Shown here: positions 40,166 to 53,344 of the stretch, piece after piece
Layout of the letters: each line of letters opens with the position of its first letter
How positions within the stretch are numbered: position 1 is the first letter of the stretch
NCBI GenBank assembly: GCA_014607495.2
Contig: CP053167.1
Location: 9,734,001-9,798,000 of the forward strand
Origin: Carposina sasakii
Lineage: Eukaryota; Arthropoda; Insecta; Lepidoptera; Carposinidae
DNA: 64,000 nucleotides
Direction of reading: 5' to 3'
Notes under the pieces: generated by a model
The model's input: only the letters and a program-made list of their open reading frames with translations
Told to the model about the DNA's origin: nothing
The model's database searches: none
Position numbers and translations under genes: made by a program

Positions 40166-43100
40166 ACCAACGGCCGTGTGCCCCGACACAGCCCCACCCG
40201 CTTTTTTTTTATTAGTAAGGCTTCTAGTGTATTAACAACTAGGCTATAGAAAAATATAGCATTTGTTTTGATTTGCAGTGTTCTTAAGTCATTATTTTCA
40301 CTATGAAACGATTGCGAGATGGAAAAATTTATCGCTCTTCATACATTTTGTCTGAGACCTTCACCTTGTGTAATATAATATAATATCTTATATCATATCC
40401 CAAACTGTAAATATTATATTACACAGTGTGAATAGTACTGTTTCCATTGTGCAAGCGATTTGTCGCTTAATTAACGTGACTTGACGTTTTATTTCTCGGC
40501 TGAGAGCGGGGTTGGATCAGGAGCGGGGTTGTGAAGGTCATGGCACACTATACCGCACCGCAACGGCATGGCTCCAACCCAGCAAGCAATGGGGGCCACC
40601 GTTTTTACGCTCACCAGTTGGCGCCACTGTACTAACAGGTTTTTAAATCGTGTAGGGGTGCGTCCTTGTAAAACAGTCTGTAGTCTGGCGACAAGGAAAA
40701 CACGGGTTCTTAAGTTAGTGCAATATATTTTACACATGAAACCAAACAATACGAAGTAATGTAATGATTAAACAATAAACTGAGCTGGGCCGAACGACGG
40801 GAAAGAAAACGATGCGTGCGTAGCGTACGCGTCGGACGCCATCGAACAAGAGAGCGAGAACGAACGAACTTCTTCTAAATGTGAATGAGCCTGTCATTCG
40901 TTCAGTAACTATAAATAAACAAAATAGACTATGTGTAGTCCCATAAACTATAGATAACGCGAAGGCAGTTTACCCCGGTTGCCACGCAGAGGGAGCCTAT
41001 GAGAGCCTCCACACGCTGCAATTTAATTTATCTCGAAGGAGAGGCAAGAGAAACTATGTCCATACAGCCAGGGGGGCCACAGTTTTTGCGCTCACCCTGG
41101 CAATTATGCCTTTTCTAAAGAATTATTTACAGAAAATCTTTTTGATTCCTGGATAACATTACGTTAATTATCATCTGTAGTAAATTCAAGTAAGGACGCG
41201 ATGCACTCGCTTGCCGCGCAGACAGAGAATGGTCAGCAGTTCTTAGTTCTTTAGAATGTTTCGAGTTTAAATTTTTAATTTTGTCTAACAGGTCTTCACC
41301 AATTAACCACTTATCAGTTGTAACATTAAGTTCCTTCTATAAGTCTGAGTGGAAAAAGTCGCAAGGGATATTTCCTGCATTTGATAAGTCTTTGAGTATC
41401 TGTTTAGGTTCTCTACAGTGGGCTATTTACGTAGCTTTTCGCTTAACATACCCTTTTTGTTATACCCTGTATAAGTCTTCCCCATGTGTATTGTCCCTAT
41501 GTTTGGTTTCTGCAAACATATCAAGTACGTATTTCAGGATCAATCTCTGAAGTATTTTAAGTATCGATTACTTGGTTTTATAACTGTATATTATCTATGG
41601 TGTTATCAATTTTTTTCTTTGTGTAACATTTCATCTGAAAGATGAATGTGTCTTAAACTACTGAATTCGCATTGTTTTTCTCGTGTTGTGTTAATTAGAT
41701 TGCACACATTTCTTTGGTTTCTTTTTAAAAGCTTCTAAACTCCACAAGAGCAATAGTTCTTCATCGAAAGATAAACTTTTTAGACAAGTTGCGAAACAAA
41801 CGAAACTGGAACGCGACTATTTGAACGTCACTTGTGTGCCTCGGAACTCTTGAGCGGTCAACTGAGAAGGCGGAACTCTGATCGCTAACTTGATTTGTCA
41901 GAGTCAGCATTAAGAGCCCAATGCTTTAAATTAAATGACAAATTATTTGCTGGTTTGGAGCCGTTCCGTTGTGGTGTCGCTATAGTTTGCCATGATCTTT
42001 AATGGGCTTATTTATAGGCCGTGTGTGAAGTTAAGCAATTAACTATTGCTTGCACGACCTTTGCCAATAAACTGTATGGAATATCTGTCAAATTAAGCAT
42101 TTATTAGTCTATTCAATGCTTGATATTTTTTATAAGTAGGTACCTAAGGAGGTAAGACGTTTTGTATATGATAAATGATCTCTTAAATTGTTACCTTTAT
42201 AAAAGTAACCGTTAATGTATATTAAAGTTGTATTTTATAGTGCTAATGTGGAATATTGCTTGTGTGTGATAGTTTTGTTATATTACCATGAAAAGAATGC
42301 AGATTAGAACTGAATTTAAATATGTATATATTATTATTAATTATTTATTAATAATTATGTATATATTTAACATAATTCAGCACCATATAGAATGTCGATT
42401 ATTCCTGGACTTCTCAGGGCTGTAAATGATGATGATGATGATGATAACCGGCTGACAGACGTAGATATTATTTCAAGATATTTTTATACTTATCTTGGCA
42501 GGTTTTTGGAGGTCTGTGTTTATGGTAGGAATATATTCCAATTTGGTTTTAGGTAATACAGATTAAATTCATCCGGCATAATGATTATTTTCGAAGATAG
42601 TACATAATTAAGATTAGGCATCCAATGACCTACCACTTGCTTAAAGCCTCTCAACTTCTTAACTCTCATTGGCTATGTTCTGTACAGATAGTTATATTAT
42701 AGTATTAATTTTGTTCCAAAACTTGTGCATATCAAAATGTATAGGTAGGTAATATGAGAAAGAATAGAGTATGAAAGACTAGACTAACGCCTACTTGTAG
42801 TAAATCCGTAAAGGTCTCGTTAAACAGACAGTGTGTTCTAGAATTTGTATTGGACTTCTGTTCTGTCTGCATCCGATAGATGGCTTTTGCAACAAGTGGG
42901 CTAAAATTTGCTTACGCAAATTCTTGTTTTACCGCTTACTGTATTTAGCTACATAGGTTGTATCATTTATTACAAACAAAAGAGTGAGATAGCAAGTATA
43001 TAAAGTATTTAGTGTTGTGAATTACGAAGGACCTCCTTATGACCCCTCACTATCTCTTTCACTCACGCTCGTTACTGACTTCAGCGCGACAAAGACTATA

Positions 43101-43986
43101 ATTATCATTAGTAGGTACGCCAACGACAGACATTCTTATACTTTATTTAATGTACACAAAACATTACAATAAATACAGAGAGAGATGTGTGTGTGTTGCA
43201 TACATTATTTGGTAATGAATGACAGTTGTAAACTTAAATTAAGAATACTTGCCTATTATCTTTCTCTGTCTATTAGATATTAAAATCACCATGGTAATGT
43301 GACAGTACTATCCACATAATTATAACGTAGCTGTTGCAATTTTTTTTTTACTTATATATACTTATTATGTTTAGTGTGTACTACAATGGTAATTCAGTGT
43401 TAGCAGATGCTTAGAAATAATTGATTGCATGCAATTGTAATATAATTTAGCTCTAAACTAGAAATATTGAATCATTGAGATGTTGGATGTATCATATTTG
43501 ATGTTGTTTTTGTTAAGTTATAGATACAATACCGAAAAGGTATTAGGTTAGGGTAGGTTAGAATCACCTTAGTTTCTTTACAAGTTTAGTGACGAGATAT
43601 TATAAATGAAAATAATTGCCTTGTTGCCTGTTCCTTTTTACAGCTTTATGTTTTGGGTTGTTATTGTATTAATAAAGCTTTATAAGTGATATTACTTAGT
43701 TGAAAATTGTAAATAGACATTGATGTATTTTTTATTGTGCAATAGATATCATTGGGCTGATATTTCCAATACTCGGATGTAGGATACTTACATATATTTT
43801 ATTCATAATATATGCTATTAGTCCTAAGTTGTAAAGAAAGACCGCCAATTTATTCTCTGGTTCTAACAGAATGAAAAATCAGCCCATAAATCAAAGGCAC
43901 CTTTATTTTGTATACTTAGGGATAGGTATTTTAGATACTTTAATTTTACAATAGAAGATCTTGCCAAAATGCAAATTTGCTTTTTT
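40166..43986. other. Intergenic; no gene recognised
   Basis: Open frames here are short and resemble nothing I know. GGGGGCCACAGTTTTTGCGC at 41070 and a similar text at 40595 suggest a dispersed repeat. 41403-41473 is half of a MITE M2 (TTCGCTTAACATACCCTTTT). 42405-42450 is a LINE tail with (GAT)n. Confidence 0.5.
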
Positions 43987-44175
43987 AGGGTCGGTTCATA
44001 TCTGACGGAAGATGCGTCGAGCGTATCTCCAGGTACAGGCAAATATACGCTTGACGCACTAACGTATCATCGGTTGAGTGGAAACGGTCGAGTATTTTTT
44101 TTTCTATACAATTTGTCTGTTCTGGCGTCACGCGACCGATAATACGCGACGCATGTTCCGTCAGAATCGACCACA
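43987..44175. mobile_element. Short MITE
   Basis: GGTCGGTTCATATCTGACGG at the left mirrors CCGTCAGAATCGACC at the right, with further mirrored GATGCGTCG/CGACGCATG. Confidence 0.65.
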
Positions 44176-46641
44176 ATATCTCGGTTAAATTAATAATTAA
44201 ACAGACATAGACACATATATCTCACAGCAGAAGTAGAAGTGTGAAGAATATAGGTATTAAGAGGGTTGACTCAATTTTGATTGATCTTCTTGACCGCGTT
44301 TAGTTTCGTCCGCTAGAAGTTGTATTAAGTATATTTTTTATTTGTGTCTATTTTTAGATTAGTGTGCAATTTTTTTCTATTTTTATACCTACTTACTATT
44401 TATTTACATCACATTTTTACATTTTATTATAATGCACTGTAATATTTAAGTTTCTTGTGTAAGTTACCTAAAATAAATGTTAAATTAACTTATTATTAGG
44501 TATTTAAAAATGCAAATATACAGCAGGGGAAGGTCTTCATAATAATTTTGTGTTCATAAAGAACTTTTGTTTCTGTATTTAGGTAAACTACTATTTTCTT
44601 TAAATAATTTTATAACTTTGAAAATATCATTAGTGGGAATATGAAAGTAATATCATAAGAAGTATTTATGATTTAACACAATATGCAATGCATGCAAAAA
44701 AAGGGGTCTAACAAAAATAAAATTATTATATCAAAGGCCACATGGAAAATCTGGAGGCCCCATATATTTCTCAATTAAAAGGTCACGCCTCACGTCTCAC
44801 CATTTGCAGGTATTTAAGATTAACTAAATAATACTTAAATAAAAATAAAATACAAATTATAAAAATATTCGCTCATTGGCATTGACATATTGATATTATA
44901 TAGGGTGTTATAAACGATGTAAATTGTTTTGATTTTTTTTTATTACTTGACGGGTAAAATTTATAGTGTCCAGTGTTTATGCTATTTTTTTCATAGACAG
45001 ATATTAATTATTTCATGTGAAAAAATCTTGTTATGCGCGTCAATGTACATTTATGCAGAAAATCCTTAGATGAACTGAGAAAAACGCAGTCTATTAGTAT
45101 TTACTCAACTTTGGACCCCAATATCTTGGGAACTAGACACTTCCCAGGTATGCTTCCATGGAGAAAAATGATCGTGATGATGAGGAGATTCCGTAGTTTT
45201 CGGGAACGTTGACGACCAAAAATCATCCTGTATACTTTATGTAAATACAAATCTTGTATGCTTCCACATAATGTAATAGAAAGAGATCTGATATGTACCT
45301 AATTTAAGAATAAACTAAAAAGCAGAAACTTAAACAAGTGAATGCTCAAGTGTATCAACACCTCTACATTTTGGTTTTTTAAAAAATTACTAAGTACCTA
45401 ACACTTAATCATGTGTTTTATATTGACTGAATTTGTGGTGGTCACCAAAGAAACTAAATTATTGTAATCTTACTCACAATAAAGTTAATATCACTTTGGA
45501 ATAAATTGTCGTTTTATTCCGATATTTTTATAAAAGCACCTACTATAGCACCTAATAAAAACTCATTTATTGCAAGAGATTTACAGAAAATTAATAAAAA
45601 TGTAACGGTCCCCTGATTACCTAATTTGCAAAAGCAAAGCGATAGCGAAAATTGAGCGAATTTTGCACAATTTTCGCATTTAAATGTCAAATTTGTATTA
45701 GCTAAGAGCAATAGCAGAAACAAAACGATAAAATTTAGCAGACGATTAACGAACGATAGGCTTAGGTAATACGAATTTTCTTGACAGATCGCGCATAATC
45801 GGCGCGACCACCGCGAGAATTTTGCTGATCGGTACGTCATTGCAATCCGTATAACAGTATTTTGGGATCCAGCATGAGCCCTTATTCTTCATTGGACTAT
45901 AATATGAAATTTTGTCAATTTCAATCAGTTTATACCTACAGTCAAGTCTTAATTGATTATAATCATATCGACAATTATCGATATCGACTAATAACGTCAC
46001 TATTTAATTTCTTCTAATTCTATTTTATTTATTTTATTTTTATTTATTCTGGTAGCCTTACTTGTCAAACTAGTCTCTCGAATGATCTTTTTTAGTATAG
46101 TTTATGTCTTTCCCTGACGTTTGAGCAACGTGAATGCGTTTCGTTCTGAAATTCGCAACTCTACGTTGTGGGTGCGCTTCAATCCATGGAGAAGAAATAA
46201 AAGAGGAGTAGCGGCTAAGTATATTTTCATACAAAAATAATGTGCCGCATAGCGGGGGTGATGTATGGGACGAGGGGAGCATTGAACACTATAGCCCTGC
46301 CTATTTACACAGAAACCACCTTGTAGTGACTAGTCAAACTACTTGCTCATTACCAATATGTTTTAAGATTGTTTTACTAGTGCAATAACTCACCGCTTGA
46401 TCGCAATATTAAGTATACTACATTTTTGTAAAAAAAGTACCCTGATAAAAGCGCTAGTGTCTTTGTAATTTTAATACGGTTACATTTCGGAGCACATTTT
46501 TTTCGTTTCTTTATGTACATATTAATAATTTTCATAAAAAACAATCAATCGATTTCTACCTGATATTTCTACCATATCGAATGCATCCATCCATTTGATT
46601 GAGTTGTGTGGGTACCTTTCTCCCTCTCTCTATGGTGGTCA
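44176..46641. other. Intergenic; MITEs only
   Basis: 44901-45230 is a minus-orientation MITE M1 (CCCAGGTATGCTTCCATGGA). 46186-46345 is part of MITE M4. The frames at 45514-46000 have no recognisable domain. Confidence 0.55.
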
Positions 46642-47030
46642 TCGGCGGGAAAAGCTGGAAGGGTGCAGGTGTAATTTTCTTGTGAAAATCATAAATTATT
46701 TGTAAATGGCTTGCATGTGTCCGTAAAGTGATGTTTTCTGGTAGATAAGTTATATTTTGATTACTTGTGATGTGAATCTAGTGCGTGTGCATGGTTTTAT
46801 ACGCAGGTAAGCTGAGTAAAACTTTAGCCGGAATTCGATCTCTTCATGGGCCCATGTAAGTTGTTTCTGCAATAATTTTTCATTTTGACTAACTTTACAC
46901 TTGTTCTTGAGGATTTTCCCGACATTTCCATTCATCATCCATCATAAATTCAGAAATCATTTACTAAAGACAATGGCTGTATGGGCTTAGTTTCCCTTGC
47001 CTTTCCTTCGGGATAAACTAAAAAAAAAAA
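46642..47030 (+). mobile_element. Poly(A)-tailed repeat R5, copy 5
   Basis: CGGCGGGAAAAGCTGGAAGG to CCTTTCCTTCGGGATAAAC and poly(A); full length, in intergenic sequence. Confidence 0.75.
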
Positions 47031-48423
47031 ACTATGTTGGGTACCTACAGGGATTTGGTATCTCCTCTTAGGATGGATTCCAAGCTCTGAACAAGAAATT
47101 GAAACATGAAAAAATGACAGCCTCCCCCCCTTGTTTTCCCACAAGGGATCCCTTACACAGCAAAAAAATACCCTATAATGTAAGTAAAGACGTTGAAAAA
47201 GGCATAAATATAATATTATCATGAAAAACTTGGATTCGTTTTGAAAATGTTTACATATTTAATAGAGTAATGAAATGTATTTAATGTAATATGTATTATA
47301 AATAAAGTGTACATAATATAGTAAAACAAACCTTCGCGGTAGCAAAAATTCTGTATTTTAAGGAATGTTCTGTTGCTATGTAATGGTATCCCTGGGTAGC
47401 ACATGACAATTTTGTCAAATCATGTCAAGTCGATTTGTTTGAATCGCTTCGCATATTTGTGTGGACTAAATAAGATATTTTGGTGGTATTGATATAAATA
47501 TAGTAGTGAAATGTATTGTTCGTGGTTGCAGAAGCGAGTGGCATCCAGGATCCAACTTATAATATCACTCGTAAGTACAAAATTGAATTTCCAAACTATG
47601 GGCCTAGGCAAAAACTTAAACGGCAAATTTTAGGCAATATTCACTCTTGCTTTTTTAAATATTTGTCACAAAACTTTATTTAGTTAGTTGCTTATCCTCA
47701 TAATCCCAATATTTGCTTCTGAAGCTACTTTTTAAACATTTTCTGTGTATTGTATATTTTTGAGTAGGGTGCACATACTTTTCCATAACAAGAGACCGAC
47801 CCTACAATGAATTTATTTTGAAATGTTATACTTTTTATTATCATATATAACATTATAAATGTGAAAGTAACTCTGTCTGTCTCGCTTTTACGCCTACTGC
47901 CGCCATTTACTGAGCGGATTAATTTTAGTGATAATTTTCTCTGCGTAGCTTTAGGTGGACCCAGAAAAGGTTTAAACACCTGGCTTGGTGGCGCCTGTCA
48001 CTGTAATATTTTGTAATCACTAGTTAGTATAGGTGCTAAAATTTAAATTTTCAGATAATCAAGGAAACCCACGTATGGATTATAGTAACGTTACAGCTAC
48101 CGAAATATTATATCACTGGATCAATTACTGGCAGATAGAGCACAAAACATTTGTCGTTCATTACAAAAATATTTATCGTTCTTATGCTCAGCTTCAAAGA
48201 ACGATGGAAAAACTTGTGCAAATAAAATAAAAGATATTTAATGGTTATTTATTTAATAGTTGTTTAATCCCTTTAATCTAAATAAGACACTAAAGCACTT
48301 AAAACAACGTTTCTTATTTGTACGTATGCAATAGTGGTACGAAATATAAGTATTCATAATTATGTACTCGTAAATATACCAATTTACATTCCAGGTCTTT
48401 AGGATCACGGACAATATCACAAT
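47031..48423. other. Intergenic; no gene recognised
   Basis: A Helitron-like start (CATTATAAATGTGAAAGTAA) is near 47850. A 65-residue frame at 48033-48230 shows no known motif and is probably chance. Confidence 0.45.
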
Positions 48424-48643
48424 CTCTATTGAGGGATCGCCCACCACCGGGCCCTATACCCTCCGCTGACCCTCGGATCTGCCTACTCATGATCACGAAC
48501 ACAAGACACTACAGTCGCAACGAGAAGCCAGATCCAAGCACCTAGCATGCAACCATAAATACATAGCTGCTAATCCGAAAACCAATTAAAATTTTAATCG
48601 ACATATGTTTCGCCAACACCCGTGGCATCACATATCTATCATA
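48424..48643 (+). mobile_element. Family B element with 11-bp target duplication
   Basis: Begins CTCTATTGAGGGATCGCCCA; AATATCACAAT flanks both sides (48413-48423, 48644-48654). Shares CCACCACCGGGCCCTA and CATATGTTTCGCCAACACC with the copy at 27570. Confidence 0.8.
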
Positions 48644-48879
48644 AATATCACAATGGCTAAGACCATCCTTTTTTATTTTGTAAATGTGTAATGTAAATTG
48701 TGCAAATTTTATGTTACCTATTTTTAGACCAATACAAATTCCATTGGGTTCTCTGCAATTATTCCTACTTTTCTTTAGAAACGGATAATCTAATATTTAC
48801 TTATTAATTATTATGTATCCACCATAAAAATTAGCTGTTTAAAAGAACTCAGTTGACCTTCAAAAATGCAAGCATTACA

Positions 48880-49225
48880 TTGATTCACGTTTATGCTACT
48901 TACGAGTAGCAATACTAGGCATTTCCTTACTAGTTAAAAGTGCTATTAAATAACGAAGGGCACTAAAACAGCCCAAAGCTGTAGAATGGAATTACGCTGC
49001 ATTATAATAGCACAAGTTTATGCTATTATGCAGCATTAGGCATTATCTTACTATTTAAAAATGCTATTGTAGACCCTTAGACATAAAAAACAGCTAAAAG
49101 CTGTATGGCATTTACATGACATAATGGTTTATGTTACTAAACAGCATTGAGCATTTATATCCTACTTAAAAATGCAATTGTAGAGCCAAATGTACTAAAA
49201 ACAGCTGAAAGCTGCAAAGCTGCTT
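48880..49225 (+). repeat. Diverged minisatellite, about 3 units of 110-120 bp
   Basis: Each unit has a GTTTATGCTA-like start, AGCATTAGGCAT, TACTATTTAAAAATGCTATT, and CTAAAAACAGCTGAAAGCTG. The AGCTGAAAGCT part is self-complementary. Confidence 0.75.
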
Positions 49226-49658
49226 TGTGTATTGATGCACTAAAACTACAGGCATTACAAAATCATTTTGATATGCCATTATCCACCCCTTATAAAGTGT
49301 AAAGCATCATAATGGTTTCAAAATGCTCATATAAAGCATCAAGATGCTCGGTAAACTCATATAAGAGTTTCTACGAACCTTAAGTTCTACATAAGTTAAT
49401 TATCCGTTTGTTAAAATGCTTCCTGTGTTACTTGGGTTGTTCGTGGTAGAAATGTCATTGAATGAAATGTCCATTAAAATTAAATTGTGAGTACACTCTA
49501 ATTTTTCCCCGTCTAGTTTTTCAAGGTCAAATTGGTCAAATTTTCGGGAGGCAGTTTTTAGTAAGAAGCGCTGTTTCCAGCTTGTATACATTTCTATGGG
49601 TACCTATACCTACCTACTTACATACTTACGTCTCGTCTCGTTTATTTCACGTTTATTT

Positions 49659-50498
49659 CAGTGAGATATATATGTCGTGGCCATATTGTTAAATTGATCA
49701 TTTCATGAAATGGTCGAGCATTTCATGAAGTGGTCGTATTTCATGAAGTGGCCAATTCAATTTGACCAGATCGTTAAATCGTCTACATTTCACGATTTTG
49801 TCATCCACGTTTGGCCAAATCGTATTAACAGGGTGTCCATAAAATCCGAATGTGGTAAGAGCTTACACCATATATAAGTATACCATAAGGTATGATGGTA
49901 TGATTTTTTTTGCTATTATTTATGTGATATTTTCACAATATAATATTTAAAAAGACTTTACAAAAGCGATTCGCATCTGGCACATCGCCGGACGCTGCTT
50001 GGGCACGCTCGCTCCGCTCGCTCGGCTCGTGCGTCATTTGTCATAGTCTAACCTAACCTAACCTATCGTAATCTAAGGTTTTTGTTTAACAATATTATTA
50101 TAAACCACCATTAAGTCTAATATACATTATACAATATAACACACTATCCGTGAACTTCTTCTGCATAGTCACCCTACTCTCTTTAATTTGTTTTATAACC
50201 TAAAAAGAAAAATCCGCCATCTTCACACATAAATAAAACGCGCGCAGCGCCTCTACCGGTGATTCATGTAACTATTTTACGATATGATCAATAATCTTGA
50301 CCACTTCATGAAATGATCGGGCGTTTAGTTGCCCATATCGAGAAACGATTTTTAATCATCGATCTGCCCAAACCATATCATGATGTGGCCAATAGACAGT
50401 TGAACTTTTCATGAAATGCGACCATTTCATGAAATGCTCGACCATTTCATGAAATGATCAATTCTACGATATGGCCACGACATATACATATCTCACTG
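49659..50498. mobile_element. Non-autonomous hAT-like element with iterated subterminal motif
   Basis: CAGTGAGATATATATGTCGT and ATACATATCTCACTG are inverted ends, flanked by the exact 8-bp duplication GTTTATTT (49651-49658, 50499-50506). Both arms carry several copies of the palindromic TTTCATGAAATGGTCG. The centre is noncoding and includes CTAACCTAACCTAACCTA. Confidence 0.87.
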
Positions 50499-51093
50499 GT
50501 TTATTTATAGAGGTGTAAAGGTGTAAAAGTAACGAATAAAAGCGTACCCTTATGTATTCGTTACTTTGACCATTAGTACTCGTTACTAACGTATCGATAC
50601 GTTACTCGTTACTTCTGGTACCGCATATGGTATATAGTATGTAGTATGGTAACGAGTCGAATTGACGTGAACTGTCGACGTAATATATCAAAGGATGATG
50701 CAAGAGATTGTATGAAATCTGGTACCCGCTCCAATAGTGATGTGTGATATATCATTGAAAAGGTATTATCTTATAGAATATGAATAAGTATGGCGCCTGT
50801 CTTGATTTATAGTCAGATCTGATTGCCAGCCTAATATAATATCAGGGTAATATGGATTTTCCTTTAATAAAAAATGAAAATAAACCTTAAGAAAATGAAA
50901 TAAAATACGATTATGATTTCCTTTGTACGTTTCCTTTTTACCATTGATTATGTACAAAAGAAGCAACAGCCGCAACGAAGCTTAATAAGTAAGTTTACAA
51001 TATGCAATGATTACAAATGAAATAAAATGCTTTCAATATGAAACAAAACAAATGAAAACGAAATAATTAATGATAACAAAATGAAATAAAATA

Positions 51094-52962
51094 TTACAGA
51101 TCCTCATCTAGTAAGACATCATTAAGGAATAAGGCAGGGGCTACAAATCCCTCGTGCCTGGCGTATCCTAGGTACCACACGATGGACACGATGTGAGCAC
51201 AGGTACCTACAGTACGTCGCCCAGTCAGGCATGTACAGTAGTATTCAGAGATGGTATTGTTATTATTGTTGATTAAAATGTAACAATAATATATTCTTGC
51301 TCGAATATGTCGAGATTGGATACGACCGCGCATGAGCGAAGAATTTTCATTTATACCATAGTCAGGCAAATCTTCAAGTGCATTTTGTCTATAAATCTCT
51401 ATTGTGTATATTCCATTCTGTGGATGCTCACTGTAGTAAGATCTCGCAAGCTTTATTTGATATGTCCCTAACGCCAATAAAATAACTTCCTCTTCAGTGT
51501 ATCTTGGGAATTCTACATCATTAGCTTCTAACCTCACAAAATCAGCTCTTCTTTGATTTAATCTTTTCCTTTCGACATAATTATATAAAATATTAGGCGT
51601 ATCTAACTTCAATCTTATTTGTTCTATAATCATATCGGCGTATTGGTTGTCTACGATTGGTTGATGGAAATGGTTCAAAATAGCGGCAGCTATTTTAAAA
51701 TCATTGAACATACTTCGCAATGCCTTATTGAAATATTTTTGGCGTAACAGTTTGAAATCTCGCTTGAATCTGCCGTTAACCACTTCCACTACCCACCGGC
51801 ACATGGTAACCATTCGAGATTCGTTAGCTTGTTCGGTAGTCAGTTGAGATTCTGCTCTGTCCTTTGATGGTGGAACATGGTATTCATAGCCACAAGCTTC
51901 TATGTTACCAAGGCTATCTCTAAATCCGCGATCCAATATAAATACATCGTTAGGTTCCAACAAAATATGAATCGGATTTTCATTGTTGTTCATAATGCTG
52001 CTCATAATGTTAGCATCTGTCTTCGTGGCTGCGTATGGTCCCTTTACATCAATGATGTATCCATCTGTGCATACTATCAAGAAAGGCTTTAACAGATTTT
52101 GAAACTTGTGTAAGCTATATGACTGTCGCTGAAACAGGAAGTTGGCACTTTTATGAATATAAATGTATGTTCCGTCGCATATTATAATTGCCTTCGAGTT
52201 TTCATCGTCTCCATATATTGCTCTTGGTATAGTAAGGTTCCTTTCTTTGATGTTATTTCTTGTAACGTGGTCCATTCCTAGATGAAGAACTACATATTCC
52301 TCGGTAAGACAATCTCGTGCTTTTTTTATTAGCCGCTCTAGGTTTTGTCTTGTCATATTAAATAAACTTGCAAGCCTTTGATTGGAATCACCGGTTCGCA
52401 GTTTTGTCAGATATATACCCAGTGCAGTTCTAGGATTTCTGCATCCTTGGATTAGTGAGGGTGTTTGCTCTAATATGGAATCGAATTGTTCGTTATTTCG
52501 TCCGGTCCAAAAATGCATCTCTTCATCGGATAACGCACCTCTGGCATTAAAATCCAACCTAGAACCGTGTTGCAAAGCATTTCTCATCATGTCACAAATG
52601 TGACTAAACTGCGCTGCATTAAAGTCATGAGTCACGAGACAATTCTGGGGTAGTTCAGCCCAATTATTATTTTGGAGGTGCTCTTGACACACTCTTGCAC
52701 CGTCGGGAATGTAAATCCTATACTCACAAAATGTATGTATCTTTACAACTTTCGGGATCCTGTAACGAGTTGTGTTTTGACAGTTGTGAAATATACAGTG
52801 CCTCGGTGTGTTTGGTGCTCTTGAATACTCGGGAACATGAATAGCATCCACATTTTGTTGTTGTGGTTCCTGGGGTACTTCTTGGATAGGAGGCGGTCTG
52901 ATAGCATTTTCAGCCCTTTGCCAACATCGATGGCATAAACTTCGCGTATTGTCAAATACTAC
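51094..52962 (-). CDS. SWIM-type transposase, exon 2
   Basis: Continues VVFDNTRSLCHRCW for 622 residues to the stop; the joined protein is 668 long. In order: a C-x4-C...C-x2-H group (C102, C107, C138, H141) somewhat like a THAP finger, an HTH (LASLFNMTRQNLERLIKKA), and a DDE core of the DDE_Tnp_4 type with ICDGTYIY (D309), ILDRGFRD (D390) and VVEVVNGRFKRDFKLL (E439). Near the C-terminus is CTCLTGRRTVGTCAH (C622, C624, C634, H636), the CxC...CxH pattern of a SWIM finger. No stop or frameshift, so possibly active. Superfamily uncertain; ISL2EU/IS4EU-like is one possibility. Confidence 0.85.
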   Translation of the reverse strand, partial: VVFDNTRSLCHRCWQRAENAIRPPPIQEVPQEPQQQNVDAIHVPEYSRAPNTPRHCIFHNCQNTTRYRIPKVVKIHTFCEYRIYIPDGARVCQEHLQNNNWAELPQNCLVTHDFNAAQFSHICDMMRNALQHGSRLDFNARGALSDEEMHFWTGRNNEQFDSILEQTPSLIQGCRNPRTALGIYLTKLRTGDSNQRLASLFNMTRQNLERLIKKARDCLTEEYVVLHLGMDHVTRNNIKERNLTIPRAIYGDDENSKAIIICDGTYIYIHKSANFLFQRQSYSLHKFQNLLKPFLIVCTDGYIIDVKGPYAATKTDANIMSSIMNNNENPIHILLEPNDVFILDRGFRDSLGNIEACGYEYHVPPSKDRAESQLTTEQANESRMVTMCRWVVEVVNGRFKRDFKLLRQKYFNKALRSMFNDFKIAAAILNHFHQPIVDNQYADMIIEQIRLKLDTPNILYNYVERKRLNQRRADFVRLEANDVEFPRYTEEEVILLALGTYQIKLARSYYSEHPQNGIYTIEIYRQNALEDLPDYGINENSSLMRGRIQSRHIRARIYYCYILINNNNNTISEYYCTCLTGRRTVGTCAHIVSIVWYLGYARHEGFVAPALFLNDVLLDEDL

Positions 52963-53206
52963 CTGAAACAATAAACAATATATTTTACCAACCGGTTCAC
53001 CTCTTAAAATAGCCAATACGTAAACATAAAAATAACAATAGTCAAAATAATGGGTATATAGTTAAGCATAAAATGACCACGTGCGTGTTTACGCAACGAG
53101 TAAGTGAATAAATGATTAGTTAGTGTAATCAATCATAAATGATAACATATGACCCAACCATTTAGACCTAAGGTACCTTTTAATTGTAATTAAAATATGA
53201 TCTTAC

Positions 53207-53344
53207 CTCCAAGACTCCATTGTCTTGAATATAAGCTGCTAATTCTGGTTGTAGTCTTGGGAGATCATCAGTCAGAAGATGACGCTGATATCTTCCGCGG
53301 TAGAACCCTCTACGACACATCACACAGTTGCGAGCAGGTTCCAT
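53207..53344 (-). CDS. SWIM-type transposase, exon 1
   Basis: 46 codons, MEPARNCVMCRRGFYRGRYQ to AAYIQDNGVLE. CVMC (7-10) pairs with CHRC (56-59) of exon 2 to give C-x2-C...C-x2-C, as in the insect ZAD zinc-binding domain. Donor GAG|GTAAGA, phase 0. The GC-rich sequence right of it (53500-53630) may hold the promoter. Confidence 0.75.

Noticed and set aside
45514..46000. Two overlapping minus-strand frames of 84 and 108 residues
   Set aside because: No domain, no splice context, hydrophobic AT-driven composition, and no similarity that I can recognise.
48033..48230. 65-residue frame MLKFKFSDNQGN...
   Set aside because: Preceded by an AG and followed by AATAAAA, so an exon was considered, but there is no partner exon or recognisable domain.
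50048..50066. CTAACCTAACCTAACCTA resembling insect telomere repeat TTAGG
   Set aside because: Only about three units, inside a hAT-like element; no sign of a telomere or interstitial array.
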